64,000 bases of DNA from assembly GCA_017434755.1 (NCBI GenBank), contig JAFRER010000011.1:1-64000 (forward strand), in the 5' to 3' direction. The notes under the pieces are model-generated. The model was not told where the DNA came from. It was given only the letters and a program-made list of their open reading frames with translations, and did no database searches. This document shows, one piece after another, positions 1 through 8,415 of the stretch; position 1 is the stretch's first letter; every line of letters begins with the position of its first letter. Source of the stretch: Oscillospiraceae bacterium (GTDB taxonomy: Bacteria > Bacillota > Clostridia > Oscillospirales > Oscillospiraceae). The translations under genes were made by a program, and so were the position numbers.

Positions 1-1554
1 TACGATGGCGATATCACGGTGACTGCCGATGGTTCGTCACAGACCGTGACGCATTGCCGTACAGATGGTGTGCATGTTACTGAGGACGCGAATCCGACGA
101 TCACATCGAACGGCAAAACGACAGACCACACCCTGACCATCTATGCAACGAATGATAACGCGGTTGCCAACGTCACGCTCGGCGGGGTGAATATATACAA
201 TGATCCTTATAATGACGGGCCGGCTGCGGTAATCACTGAAGGCTCGGGCTCTGTGGTCATCGAGCTGGACGGGACGAACACCGTAACGAGCGGCACTGAT
301 CATGCCGGTGTGGAGAAAAACAACAACGGCACGCTGACCATCACGGACACCAACAAAGACGGAGGTTCGTTGGAGGCGACCGGCGGCGATCGCGGTGCAG
401 GGATCGGCGGCGGAAACGGCGCTGACGGCACGAATATCACGATCAGCGGCGGCGAAGTCACTGCGACCGGCGGCCAGTCCGGTGCGGGCATCGGCGGCGG
501 AATGAGAGGTGCCGGAACAGATATCACGATCAGCGGCGGTACCGTCACCGCTACCGGCGGCATGAACGGTGCGGGCATCGGCGGCGGAATGAGAGGTGCC
601 GGAACAGATATCACCATCAGCGGCGGAACGGTCACCGCAGTCGGCGTCTTGGCTGCGGGTATCGGTGGCGGATGGAATGGAGACGGCACGAATATCACAA
701 TCACCGGCGGCGAAGTCACTGCGACTGGCGGCGAGTACGGCGCGGGTATCGGCGGCGGAGAATATCGTTCCGGCACGGATATCACGATCAGCGGCGGTAC
801 CGTCACCGCTACCGGCGGCATGAACGGTGCGGGCATCGGCGGTGGAGACACAAGTGCTGGGTCGGATATCACGATCAGCGGCGGTACCGTCACCGCTACC
901 GGTGAAAGACGCGGCGCGGGCATCGGCGGCGGCAATGCCGGTGCCGGGTCGAATATCACGATCAGCGGCGACGCTACGGTCACCGCTACCGGCAATTACG
1001 GCGGTGCGGGGATCGGCGGCGGCGGCAGCAATACCGGATCCGATATCACGATCAGCGGGGACGCGCAGGTGCATGTCACAGGGAGTCAAGAATCGACAGC
1101 CGGGGATTTTTCATTCGGGGCCGGGGCTGCCATCGGCAACGGCGGCGGGTATTCAAGGGATGATAATCCCCCTGCCGGCGACGAGATCGATCCGGATATC
1201 TCCACCCTTACTGCGTCCGGCAGCATATCCTATTACCCCGCCGGAACGACTGTTGGACAAATGCAGGACGGAAGCGTCGAGCCGACGAAGGTCGTGCACG
1301 GAACGTATGTTCCTTTTTCCGGCGTGACTTTCTACACGCTGAGCTTCGACCTGGGCGGCGGAACGATCGACGGCAAGAGCGAGTATAAGCTGAGCGCGGT
1401 GTTCGGGCAGAAGATCGAGCTGCCGACGCCGGTAAAGGACGGCGCAACGTTCAAGGGATGGAAGACTACCATCGACGGCGAGGAGGTCATCCTTGAGGCC
1501 GGCGAGCAGTTCACAGTCAAAGGAGCAGCGAGCTTCACGGCGATCTGGGAGTAA
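1..1554 (+). CDS. Gly-rich repeat surface protein, 5'-truncated
   Basis: The reading frame is open from base 1, so the N terminus lies outside the window. Residues encoded by 361-1056 form eight tandem units of about 29 residues with the core GAGIGGG followed by (D/N)ITIS-GG-VTATG, and a ninth degenerate unit follows. This pattern suggests a beta-helix or beta-solenoid and is common in large Clostridia surface or secreted proteins. The last 75 residues (about 1327-1551) look like an InlB B-repeat (Listeria-Bacteroides repeat), with FDLGGG near its start and a terminal AIWE. No sortase motif or membrane anchor follows, so it may be secreted or attached through the missing part. The role is probably adhesion or carbohydrate binding, inferred from fold type only. 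Some repeat units are almost identical at DNA level, which points to recent unit duplication. Confidence 0.75.
   Translation, partial: YDGDITVTADGSSQTVTHCRTDGVHVTEDANPTITSNGKTTDHTLTIYATNDNAVANVTLGGVNIYNDPYNDGPAAVITEGSGSVVIELDGTNTVTSGTDHAGVEKNNNGTLTITDTNKDGGSLEATGGDRGAGIGGGNGADGTNITISGGEVTATGGQSGAGIGGGMRGAGTDITISGGTVTATGGMNGAGIGGGMRGAGTDITISGGTVTAVGVLAAGIGGGWNGDGTNITITGGEVTATGGEYGAGIGGGEYRSGTDITISGGTVTATGGMNGAGIGGGDTSAGSDITISGGTVTATGERRGAGIGGGNAGAGSNITISGDATVTATGNYGGAGIGGGGSNTGSDITISGDAQVHVTGSQESTAGDFSFGAGAAIGNGGGYSRDDNPPAGDEIDPDISTLTASGSISYYPAGTTVGQMQDGSVEPTKVVHGTYVPFSGVTFYTLSFDLGGGTIDGKSEYKLSAVFGQKIELPTPVKDGATFKGWKTTIDGEEVILEAGEQFTVKGAASFTAIWE
361..1056 (+). repeat. 87-nt tandem coding repeats (8 units)
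   Basis: Units start at about 361, 448, 535, 622, 706, 793, 880 and 967. Most are 87 nt; one is 84 and the last is 90. Each encodes one 29-residue GAGIGGG/ITIS unit. The repeats lie wholly inside the coding frame, so this is a protein repeat and not a CRISPR array. Confidence 0.9.
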
Positions 1555-1557
1555 GAT

Positions 1558-1756
1558 AAAGATTCTTCACTTCGGACAGAATGACAACGGGGGATAAGAT
1601 CCCTCGACAGGGACAGTTCGACTCCGGCGATTCATTCATCGCTAAGCTCGAATTCATCGGGAGTCTGTTGCGGCCGTTCGGTTGACCCCAAATCAAAGAT
1701 TTGGACCGAACAGGCTCGGGATGACAATGTAGGGACCGAACAGGCTCGGGATGACA
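1558..1756. repeat. Dispersed repeat A, composite copy
   Basis: This holds the motif AAGATCCCTCGAC...CTCGGGATGACA together with a longer palindromic body that contains CCCAAATC-AAA-GATTTGG. Closely related copies occur at 4388-4556, 6601-6840 (partly inverted) and 31109-31284. Short versions occur at 32615-32642 and inside the portal and scaffold genes. No gene is seen in this stretch. It looks like a MITE- or REP-type element. Confidence 0.8.
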
Positions 1757-1759
1757 TTA

Positions 1760-1790
1760 AAAAGAAAGCCCTTTGGGGCTTTCTATTTTG
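1760..1790 (+). terminator. Rho-independent terminator
   Basis: AGAAAGCCC (1763-1771) pairs with GGGCTTTCT (1775-1783) and is followed by ATTTT. It would end transcription from the repeat-protein gene upstream. Confidence 0.7.
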
Positions 1791-1800
1791 CTCTGCTATG

Positions 1801-1828
1801 TTTACATAATACAGTTTACGATAAATTA
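1801..1828. repeat. Two 14-bp TTTACATAATACAG-like units
   Basis: TTTACATAATACAG (1801-1814) is followed in phase by TTTACGATAAATTA (1815-1828). The same 14-bp unit occurs at 2428-2455, five times at 4578-4647, and once at 10826-10839. Confidence 0.6.
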
Positions 1829-1856
1829 CTTCAATACAAATCCCTCGTAAAATACA

Positions 1857-1888
1857 AAACCGGAACCCAATGAAATGGATCCGGTTTT
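1857..1888. terminator. Hairpin, possible bidirectional terminator
   Basis: AAAACCGGA and TCCGGTTTT form the arms, with A and T runs at the two ends. It lies in the non-coding stretch 1555-2035, which otherwise holds repeat copies only. Confidence 0.5.
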
Positions 1889-2035
1889 GAGAGGCGGAAC
1901 TGCGGAACGAACGAGAGGCGGCTTTGCTATCATTCTATAGAGCCGCCGCGAGCGATATGGAGCATTGTGACGCCCGAGGGGGGGAGAACGCATCACATGC
2001 TCCTGTGTTACGATGGGGCAAAGGAGTGTATTTTC

Positions 2036-2416
2036 ATGGCTTATGCGGCTATTGCGGGATTCGGCGGGAAGAAGACCGGGAAGGTCAACCACGAGCGGGT
2101 CACGATCAACGGGATCGTCTTCGACTCGATCGCCGAGGCCGACCGCTACAGGGTCCTGCGGGTGATGGAGAAGACCGGGAAGATCTCGGATCTCGTGTGC
2201 CATCCGCGCTGGGAGATCATCCCCGCCCAGAATCCGGAGGGACACCGGGGCTTTCAGCCGGCGCACTATACGGCGGACTTCTCATATGTGAAGGACGGGA
2301 AGCTCATCGTGGAGGACGTGAAGAGCGAATACACCCGGCAGGAAGAGGATTACAAGCTCCGGCGCAAGCTCATGCTGCTGGTGCACGGCATCTATGTGGA
2401 AGAGGTCATCATCTGA
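2036..2416 (+). CDS. DUF1064 phage nuclease-like protein
   Basis: This 126-residue protein matches the DUF1064 pattern: an early G-I-x-F-x-S block (GIVFDS), then E-A-xRY, a KISDL stretch, YTADFSY, and EDVKSEYT followed by a K-rich helix. The D...(E)DxK arrangement is what is expected of a PD-(D/E)XK nuclease fold; that assignment rests on family knowledge. Such genes often sit just before terminase genes in phages, as here. The start at 2036 was chosen because AAGGAG at 2021-2026 is 9 nt upstream and homology begins there; the frame is open further upstream without support. The gene begins the + strand phage module. The exact substrate is unknown; it may process phage DNA during packaging or recombination. 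Confidence 0.75.
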   Translation: MAYAAIAGFGGKKTGKVNHERVTINGIVFDSIAEADRYRVLRVMEKTGKISDLVCHPRWEIIPAQNPEGHRGFQPAHYTADFSYVKDGKLIVEDVKSEYTRQEEDYKLRRKLMLLVHGIYVEEVII

Positions 2417-2427
2417 ACAGCTTTCTG

Positions 2428-2455
2428 TTGACGGAAAACAGTTTACATAATAATA
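2428..2455. repeat. Two 14-bp units upstream of terS
   Basis: TTGACGGAAAACAG (2428-2441) is followed in phase by TTTACATAATAATA (2442-2455), 7 bp before the small terminase start. It is the same unit type as the five-copy array upstream of the portal gene and may be a shared regulatory element. Confidence 0.55.
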
Positions 2456-2462
2456 ATCACGA

Positions 2463-2933
2463 ATGAAACCAAGCGAAATCGACTGGACAAAGATCCGAAA
2501 TGAATATGTCACCGGCACCTGCGGACTTCACTCTCTTGCCGCCAAATACAGGATCGACCGGAGAAACATCGAAAGACACAGCAGCAAAGAGGGCTGGGTC
2601 GCCGCCCGGGAGGAATACCGGAAGCGTGTGAGTGCCCTGGCGGAGGAGAAGGCCGCGGAAAAGCAGGCGGAGGAATTTGCCGCCTACATCGACGAGGCAC
2701 GCGGGGACTTTATCCGGGACCACCGGGAGATCCAGAAAAAGATCGACGAGACGATCCACTACGGGGAGGCCTTCAGCCCGCGGGACCTGAAGAATCTGTC
2801 GGGCCTGCTGGCCGATCTCATGCGCGTCTACAAGGACATGCGGGAGGAGATCCGGGCCGCGGATGACGGTGACGGAGCCACCTACAGGATCGAGTTCGTG
2901 CCGGGCGAATGGGAGGAGGACGGCGGGCCGTGA
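2463..2933 (+). CDS. terS: Phage terminase small subunit
   Basis: This 156-residue protein begins with a helix-turn-helix-like region (about residues 8-45; LAAKYRIDRRNIERH is the likely recognition part). A charged, Ala/Glu-rich helical segment (about 45-130) follows, then an acidic tail. That is the usual layout of small terminase subunits: a DNA-binding N terminus, an oligomerisation core, and a C terminus that contacts the large subunit. It recognises phage DNA and directs the motor to the packaging site. It sits directly before the large terminase gene and its TGA overlaps the proposed GTG start of that gene. No clear ribosome site is seen; the AT-rich leader holds two 14-bp repeat units. 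Confidence 0.8.
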   Translation: MKPSEIDWTKIRNEYVTGTCGLHSLAAKYRIDRRNIERHSSKEGWVAAREEYRKRVSALAEEKAAEKQAEEFAAYIDEARGDFIRDHREIQKKIDETIHYGEAFSPRDLKNLSGLLADLMRVYKDMREEIRAADDGDGATYRIEFVPGEWEEDGGP

Positions 2934-4366
2934 CGGTGCTGAAGCTGAGCAGCCCCTCGGAAAAGCAGAGGCAGTTCATGCGGGACGGGCACAGGTACCT
3001 GGCCTTCGGAGGCGCCCGCGGCGGGGGAAAGAGCCATGCCGTACGGCTGGACGCCGTGGTGAAGGCGTTCAAGTATCCGGGGATCTCGATCCTGATCGTC
3101 CGCAAGACCTATCCGGAGCTGATCGAGAACCACATCAAGCCCATGACGCGGTGGCTCAACTGCTATGCCCCCGACAAGGCCGACCGGCACGCGTTCTACA
3201 ACGATCAGCGGAAGCAGATATCCTTCCGGAACGGCAGCACGATCCTCTTCCGCTACTGCGATACCGAGCGGGATGCCGAGCGGTTCCAGGGCACCGAATG
3301 CGACATCCTCTATGTGGACGAGGCCACGCAGCAGCCCGAGGAGACCATGAAGAAGCTCACCGCCTGCGTCCGCGGCGTCAACGCCTTTCCGAAGCAGGTG
3401 CGCTATACCTGCAACCCCGGAGGCGAAGGCCACAGCTGGGTGAAGCGGCTGTTCATCGACCGGGCGTTCAACGAGGGCGAAGATCCAGAGGACTATGCCT
3501 TCATCCAGAGCTCCGTATACGACAACAAGGCGCTTATGCATATGGATCCCGACTATGTCCGGCAGCTGGAGGCGCTGCCGCCGCATCTGAGGGACATGTG
3601 GCTCAACGGCAACTGGGACGTGTTCGAGGGACAGTTCTTCGAGGACATCCGTCTCGTGCCGGATCTGAACAAAGCCCACGAGGCCGGCTGCGACGATCCC
3701 CCCGAGATCCTGAAGAAGGAGGGCCGCTGGTGCCATGTGATCGAACCCTTCGACATCACGGTCGGGGAGCGGGCGGGATGGAGGATCCTGCGCTCCTATG
3801 ACTTCGGATACGGAAAGCCATTTTCCGTGGGCTGGTGGGCTATCGACTACGACGGGGTGATGTACCGCGTGCTGGAGCTTTACGGCTGCACGAAAGCGCC
3901 GAATGAGGGCATCCGCTGGACGCCCGATCAGCAGTTTGCCGAGATCGCGAGGATCGAGCGGGAGCACCCCTGGCTCAAGGGAAGGCGCATCGACGGGGTG
4001 GCGGATCCCGCCATCTGGGACGCCTCAAGGGGCGAAAGCGTCGCCGATACGGCCCTGCGCTACGGGATCTATTTCACACCGGGAGACAACAACCGGATCC
4101 CCGGCTGGATGCAGTTCCACTACCGGCTGCAGTTCGATGAGCATGGCTACAGCCGCTGCTATGTGTTCAGCAGCTGCAAGGCCTTCATCCGGACGATCCC
4201 GCTGATGATCTATGACGACCATCACCCCGAGGATCTCGACACCGAGCTCGAGGACCATGTGGCGGACGAATGCCGGTATGCGTTCATGTCGAGGCCGGTG
4301 GCGCCGATCCGGCCGGCGGAGAAGAGGAGCTTTCTGAGCGACCCGCTGAATCAGTTCAGGAGATAA
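2930..4366 (+). CDS. terL: Phage terminase large subunit
   Basis: This 478-residue packaging motor couples ATP hydrolysis to DNA translocation into the procapsid and cuts the DNA. Walker A is GGARGGGKS at about residues 27-35 and Walker B is ILYVDEAT near 125-132. The C-terminal RNase H-like nuclease shows acidic residues in YDFGYG (near 290), GVADPAIWD (near 357) and DTELEDHVADECRYA (near 437). The GTG at 2930 was chosen over an ATG at 2909: GGAGGA at 2912-2917 lies at a suitable distance, and the GTG overlaps the TGA of terS, which suggests translational coupling. The length is normal for podovirus-like TerL. Its partners are TerS upstream and the portal downstream. Confidence 0.93.
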   Translation: MTVLKLSSPSEKQRQFMRDGHRYLAFGGARGGGKSHAVRLDAVVKAFKYPGISILIVRKTYPELIENHIKPMTRWLNCYAPDKADRHAFYNDQRKQISFRNGSTILFRYCDTERDAERFQGTECDILYVDEATQQPEETMKKLTACVRGVNAFPKQVRYTCNPGGEGHSWVKRLFIDRAFNEGEDPEDYAFIQSSVYDNKALMHMDPDYVRQLEALPPHLRDMWLNGNWDVFEGQFFEDIRLVPDLNKAHEAGCDDPPEILKKEGRWCHVIEPFDITVGERAGWRILRSYDFGYGKPFSVGWWAIDYDGVMYRVLELYGCTKAPNEGIRWTPDQQFAEIARIEREHPWLKGRRIDGVADPAIWDASRGESVADTALRYGIYFTPGDNNRIPGWMQFHYRLQFDEHGYSRCYVFSSCKAFIRTIPLMIYDDHHPEDLDTELEDHVADECRYAFMSRPVAPIRPAEKRSFLSDPLNQFRR

Positions 4367-4387
4367 GGCGGTATACAGACAACCGAC

Positions 4388-4556
4388 TGTCATCCTGAGG
4401 GAGCGAAGCGATCCGAAGGATCTTGACGATAAGATCCATCGACTACGGACAGTTCGACTCCGACGATTCATTCATCGCCTAAGCTCGAATTCATCGGGAG
4501 TCTGTTGCGGCCGTTCGGTTGACCCCAAATCATAGATTTGGACCGGGCAGTCTGAC
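4388..4556. repeat. Dispersed repeat A, composite copy
   Basis: It starts with TGTCATCCTGAGGGAGCG and runs through the long body shared with 1558-1756, including the CCCAAATC/GATTTGG palindrome. With the 14-bp array it fills the gap between terL and the portal gene; no gene is seen there. Confidence 0.8.
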
Positions 4557-4577
4557 AACGAGCCTGCGAGGACGAGG

Positions 4578-4647
4578 TTGACAGAATTTGATTAACAGAA
4601 AAAAGTTAACAGAAGATAATTGACAGAAGATAGTTGACATAATATAG
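4578..4647 (+). repeat. Five phased 14-bp units upstream of the portal gene
   Basis: The units are 4578-4591, 4592-4605, 4606-4619, 4620-4633 and 4634-4647, with consensus TTRACAGAAGATAR. They are head to tail with no spacer and end 9 bp before the portal start, so the last unit supplies part of the ribosome site region. Each unit starts with a TTGACA- or TTAACA-like hexamer. The array may bind a regulator or act in packaging; the function is unknown. Confidence 0.85.
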
Positions 4648-4656
4648 GAGAGGCGA

Positions 4657-6591
4657 ATGGACGAGAAGACACGGACGGAGGAAAGATCCCTCGACAGGCT
4701 CGGGATGACGGAGGGGGAAGGCTTTGAGCCGGTGATAACGGAGGAAACGCTGCGAAAGTGGAACCTGCTGCTGGCGAAGTACAAGGCCGGGAAGGCGCAT
4801 CTGGACCAGCGGGTGCTGGACGCGGAGCGCTGGTGGAAGCTGCGCAACGAGTTCAACGAGGAAGTGCGGTCCGATCCGAAGAACGACGGGTTCCGAAGCA
4901 GGTCCTCGTGGCTCCACAACGTGATCGTGAACAAGCACGCCGACGCCCTCGACGCCTATCCGCAGCCGAACATCCTGCCCCGGGAGGAGGGCGACCGGCT
5001 CACCGCCTGGGCGCTGACGAAGATCGTGCCGGTGGTGCTGAAGCAGAACCGCTTCGCCGCGACCTACGACGAGGTGATGTGGCAGAAGCTCAAGACCGGC
5101 ACCGGGATCTACAAGGTCATCTGGGACGCGAACAGGCTCAACGGGCTCGGAGACATCAACGTGACCCGCCGGGACATCCTCAATCTCTTCTGGGAGCCGG
5201 GGATCCGGCACCTGCAGGACAGCCGGATGCTCTTCGACGTGGAGATGGTCGAGAAGGACGTGCTGCTGGAGCAGTATCCCGATCTGGAGGACAGGCGGCT
5301 GAGCAGTTTCATCGTCCCCGTGAAGCAGCCGACGGACGACAACGTGTCTTCGGACAGCAAGGTCGCCGTGATCGACGTCTACTACAAGAAGGGCGGCAAG
5401 CTGCACTACTGCAAGTATGCGGGGGATGCGATCCTCTACGCCACGGAGAACGACCCTGAGCGGGCCGGGCGGGGCCTTTACGACCACGGGCTCTATCCTT
5501 ATGTCTTCGACACGCTCTATCCCGTGGAGGGCTCTCCGGCGGGCTACGGCTACGTGGACGTGTGCTCCAACAGCCAGATGCGGATCGACCTGCTGGGCAC
5601 CGCCCTGATCCGCAACTCCATGGCGGGAGCCACGCCGCGCTACTTCATCCGCCAGGATGGCGGCGTGAACGAGCAGGAGTTTCTCAACATCGAAAACACC
5701 ATCGTCCATGTGACGGGCAACCTCGGAGAGGACGCGGTGCGGCCGATCGGCTACACGGGGCTCAGCGGAAACTACATCAGCGTGCTGGAGCAGACGGTGA
5801 ACGAACTGCGGGAGACCTCGGGCAACACCGAGACGAGTACCGGCACGATCTCCGGCGGCGTGACGGCAGCGGCGGCCATCGCCGCCCTGCAGGAGGCCTC
5901 GGGCAAAGGGTCGAGGGCGTCCATCCGGGCGAGCTACGAGGCCTACGCCGAGGTGGTGAACATCGTGATCGAGCTGATAAGGCAGTTCTACGACGCGCCG
6001 AGGCAGTTTCGCATCACGGGGAGCCTGGGCGTGCAGAAGTTCCTGGATTTTTCCAACGAGAGCATGCAGCCCCAGGCGCAGGGCCTGTTCGGCGGGGTGG
6101 ACATGGGATACCGTCTGCCGCTCTACGACATCGACATCGTGCCCGAGAAGAACAACGCCTATACGCAGCTGAGCAACAACGAGCTGGCGCTGCAGTTCTT
6201 CGGGCTGGGCTTCTTCGACCCCGCCAACGCCGACCAGGCGCTGCTGACGCTGGACATGATGGACTTCGACGGGAAGGAGGAGATCATGCAGCAGGTGGAG
6301 GCGAAGGGCACGCTGGCCCGGCAGATGGCCCGGTGGCAGCAGCTGGCGCTGGGGCTTGCGCAGAAGTATGAGCCGGAGCTGGCGGAAGGGCTCGCGGCCG
6401 CGGTGACGGGGGAGCGGACACCTCATCAGTCAGCTTCCCCTCAAGGGGAAGCCTTGCGGGGCAGGAGGCCGAAGGCACAGCTTTCCAGGGAGAAGCGGGA
6501 GAAGATCAGCCTTGACGGCGCGAAGAAGAAGGAAGGGAAGAAGATGCGCGAGGCGCGCAGGAGAGCGAACGAGGCGGCACTGCCGAAATAA
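4657..6591 (+). CDS. Phage portal protein (P22-like)
   Basis: This 644-residue protein would form the dodecameric ring at the capsid vertex through which DNA enters and leaves. The core (about residues 25-560) resembles podovirus/P22-type portals: an N-terminal wing with a long helical part, a central block including GYVDVCSNSQMRIDLLG, an alanine-rich channel-helix region (GGVTAAAAIAALQEASG), then an Asn/Gln-rich segment (NNAYTQLSNNELALQFF). The start has AGGAGAGG just upstream. Residues about 9-18 (RSLDRLGMTE) and about 588-610 are encoded by dispersed repeats inserted in frame; the terminal region is Lys/Arg-rich. The family assignment is good at the level of portal; the exact subfamily is inferred. 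Confidence 0.85.
   Translation: MDEKTRTEERSLDRLGMTEGEGFEPVITEETLRKWNLLLAKYKAGKAHLDQRVLDAERWWKLRNEFNEEVRSDPKNDGFRSRSSWLHNVIVNKHADALDAYPQPNILPREEGDRLTAWALTKIVPVVLKQNRFAATYDEVMWQKLKTGTGIYKVIWDANRLNGLGDINVTRRDILNLFWEPGIRHLQDSRMLFDVEMVEKDVLLEQYPDLEDRRLSSFIVPVKQPTDDNVSSDSKVAVIDVYYKKGGKLHYCKYAGDAILYATENDPERAGRGLYDHGLYPYVFDTLYPVEGSPAGYGYVDVCSNSQMRIDLLGTALIRNSMAGATPRYFIRQDGGVNEQEFLNIENTIVHVTGNLGEDAVRPIGYTGLSGNYISVLEQTVNELRETSGNTETSTGTISGGVTAAAAIAALQEASGKGSRASIRASYEAYAEVVNIVIELIRQFYDAPRQFRITGSLGVQKFLDFSNESMQPQAQGLFGGVDMGYRLPLYDIDIVPEKNNAYTQLSNNELALQFFGLGFFDPANADQALLTLDMMDFDGKEEIMQQVEAKGTLARQMARWQQLALGLAQKYEPELAEGLAAAVTGERTPHQSASPQGEALRGRRPKAQLSREKREKISLDGAKKKEGKKMREARRRANEAALPK
4681..4709. repeat. Short repeat A inside the portal gene
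   Basis: GAAAGATCCCTCGACAGGCT followed by CGGGATGAC matches the short form of repeat A. It is translated in frame as part of the portal N terminus (ERSLDRLGMT). Confidence 0.85.
6419..6487. repeat. Dispersed repeat B inside the portal gene
   Basis: It contains CACCTCATCAGTCAGCTTCC and the palindrome CTTCCCCTCAAGGGGAAG. The second copy region is in the scaffold gene (30562-30680). It is translated in frame near the portal C terminus. Confidence 0.8.
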
Positions 6592-6600
6592 GGAGGCGCA

Positions 6601-6840
6601 GAAGCCTGTCCGGTCGAAATCTTTGATTTCGGGTCAACCGGGCGGCCGCAACAGGAACCCGAAGAGAGCGAGCGTAAGAGAAGCTCGATTCGACGGTTCC
6701 GAACTGTTCGGGCGATAGACGCTCCGCTTCCGAAATAAGGGGCAGGACATGGGCGTTGCCTGTCATCTTGAGCGAAGTGCCGCAGGCACGAAGTCGAAAG
6801 ATCTTGACGTTAAGATCCCTCGACTGCGCTCGGGATGACA
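6601..6840. repeat. Dispersed repeat A, inverted plus direct copies
   Basis: Bases 6601-6718 are a reverse-oriented relative of the long repeat A body (GAAATCTTTGATTTCGGGTC is visible). Bases 6761-6840 are a direct copy with TGTCATCTTGAGCG and AAGATCCCTCGACTGCGCTC. Together they fill the 317-bp gap between the portal and Prp genes; no gene is seen there. Confidence 0.8.
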
Positions 6841-6908
6841 TGGGCCGCCGGGGGCGACGGCCCCTGCAGTGTGATAAGGGAGACAGCCGTAATCAGGGAG
6901 ATAGAAAC

Positions 6909-7211
6909 ATGATCACGATCGAGATAAAAAAAGAGCCGCTGCGGATCGTCAGCAGGGGCCACGCCACGGGGGCGGGGCTGGCGGGAGCGAATCTCGTCTG
7001 CTGCGCGGTGAGCACGCTGCTGTATACGCTGCTCTCGGCGGTGGAGGACAGCGGCGCGCTTTCGGACGTGAGCCTGGCGGACGGGTTCATGGACCTTGCC
7101 ATCGGGCCGGGAGAGAGAGCCGCCTGCATGGTGCATACGGTGGTCACCGGGCTCGAGAGCCTCGCGGCCCAGTATCCCGAAAGCATCAAGATACGGAAGG
7201 AGGGCGGCTGA
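6909..7211 (+). CDS. Prp-like cysteine protease, phage-encoded
   Basis: This 100-residue protein matches ribosomal-processing cysteine protease Prp, which in Firmicutes removes the N-terminal extension of ribosomal protein L27. The catalytic region reads SRGHATGAGLAGANLVCCAV, with His18 and a Cys pair at 31/32 followed by AVS. In canonical Prp, His and Cys are 12 residues apart; here the first Cys is 13 away, so there is a one-residue loop insertion, and the usual Asp before V-C is Asn28. The tail (GLESLAAQYPESIKI) also fits the family. AGGGAG lies 8 nt before the ATG; the frame is open upstream only through a repeat. Its place inside the head module, and the LQLFAE motifs in scaffold and capsid, point to procapsid processing instead of a ribosomal role. 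It overlaps the next gene by one base. Confidence 0.85.
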   Translation: MITIEIKKEPLRIVSRGHATGAGLAGANLVCCAVSTLLYTLLSAVEDSGALSDVSLADGFMDLAIGPGERAACMVHTVVTGLESLAAQYPESIKIRKEGG

Positions 7212-8374
7212 TGGCCACGGAGAAGGAGAAGGAGGAGCTCCTCGAACAGGCGGAGGAAGGGCCCGCAGGCGCGAGCGGAAGCGGACGCACTGCGGAGGTT
7301 TCCCCGGGTCTGTCGTATGAGGAATGGACGGACCGGATCAAAGGAGCCATGGAAAGTGACGGGGGCTATCAGGCAGCCATGGCGAAGCTTGCGGAGGTCG
7401 AGGGCTCCCGTCCCGAGTACGCGGGGACCTATGACGACGACATCCTCCGGGCCTACGACAAGATCCTGCGCCGGGAGGGCTTCCGCTACAGTCTGGACGA
7501 CGACGCGCTCTATCAGCAGTACGCGGACCGGTTCATGGCGGCGGGGAAGCTGGCCATGCGGGACACGATGGGACAGGCGTCCGCGCTGACAGGGGGATAC
7601 GGCTCGAGCTACGGGCAGGCGGCCGGGCAGCAGACCTACGACGCCTGGCTGCAGGGGCTGGGCGACGTGGCCCTCGAGATGTACGACCGGGCATACGGAC
7701 GCTACCGGGACGAGGGAAAGGCCCTGACGGAGGCCTATGAGCGCGCGAGGGACATGGGCGGCGAGGAATACGCCCGGTATCAGGATGCGCTGGGGCAGTG
7801 GAACAAGGACCGCAGCTACGCGGCCGATGCCGCAGGCGAGGCCCGGGACCGGGCCTACAGGACCGACAGCGAGGCGTGGGACCGCTACCGGCAGGAGAGG
7901 CAGTTCGAATACGATAAGCAGACGGACTATGCCGCCACGCTGGCCAAGTACGGCGACTTCTCCGGCTATGCGGAGCTGTTCGGCGAGGACCGGGCTGCGC
8001 AGATGCGGAAGGTGTGGATCGCGGGGAACTTCGACCTTGCGTACAACTCCGGCATGATCAGCGCGGACGAGTACCGCGCCATGACGGGGAAGTGGCCTCC
8101 CGGCTACAGCACGGGCGGCGGAGGAGGCGGCGGCACCAGGAAGAAGGACAGCGGCAACCGCTACGACGCGGTGCTCACCGAGGTGCGCATCATGGACGCC
8201 AGCGGCAGCAGCACCGGCACCATCCAGAACAAGCTGGACAGCGCCTACGGCGCGGGGGCCCTCACAAAGCCGCAGTACACCTGGCTGACCAGCAACTTCG
8301 GCAGCGGGAACACGAGCGGCAATACCGGCAGCAGCGGCGTGAAGAAACCCGGGCAGGGGATGCAGCTGGCGTAA
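7211..8374 (+). CDS. Putative phage internal virion or ejection protein
   Basis: The protein has 387 residues and no domain that can be named with certainty. It is rich in Tyr, Asp, Ala and Gly, with a helical centre (about residues 60-230) full of short ARYQDALGQWNKDRSYA-like blocks. Other features are a Gly run near 300 (GGGGGGG), a Lys-rich patch, and a low-complexity Ser/Gly/Asn tail. Proteins of this composition occur in the head-tail region of Firmicutes podoviruses and prophages. Its ATG overlaps the Prp stop (TGATG), so translation is likely coupled. Its position after portal and protease suggests an internal head protein ejected with the DNA, or a tail component. The function is inferred from context only. 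A strong hairpin follows, and this is the last + gene before the cargo. Confidence 0.6.
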   Translation: MATEKEKEELLEQAEEGPAGASGSGRTAEVSPGLSYEEWTDRIKGAMESDGGYQAAMAKLAEVEGSRPEYAGTYDDDILRAYDKILRREGFRYSLDDDALYQQYADRFMAAGKLAMRDTMGQASALTGGYGSSYGQAAGQQTYDAWLQGLGDVALEMYDRAYGRYRDEGKALTEAYERARDMGGEEYARYQDALGQWNKDRSYAADAAGEARDRAYRTDSEAWDRYRQERQFEYDKQTDYAATLAKYGDFSGYAELFGEDRAAQMRKVWIAGNFDLAYNSGMISADEYRAMTGKWPPGYSTGGGGGGGTRKKDSGNRYDAVLTEVRIMDASGSSTGTIQNKLDSAYGAGALTKPQYTWLTSNFGSGNTSGNTGSSGVKKPGQGMQLA

Positions 8375-8383
8375 GGCAATAAA

Positions 8384-8415
8384 AAAAGCAGGACAGCGGG
8401 TGCTGTCCTGCTTTT
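8384..8415. terminator. Bidirectional terminator
   Basis: AAAAGCAGGACAGC pairs with GCTGTCCTGCTTTT around a short loop. It lies between convergent genes and marks the border between the left phage segment and the cargo. Confidence 0.85.

Noticed and set aside
361-1056. Possible CRISPR array
   Set aside because: Repeats are 87-nt coding units with no spacers and no cas genes.
37-1089. Long minus-strand frames opposite the Gly-rich repeats
   Set aside because: They arise from the periodic GC-rich repeat; the + frame shows the recognisable protein repeat and InlB-type end.
4578-4647. Reading the 14-bp array as a CRISPR or simple promoter
   Set aside because: No spacers; the TTGACA at 4634 is directly followed by TAATAT with no spacer, and the other hexamers lack a well-placed -10.
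4606-6426. 606-codon minus-strand frame opposite the portal gene
   Set aside because: Low-complexity Leu/Val/His/Arg composition typical of antisense to GC-rich genes; no ribosome site or motif.
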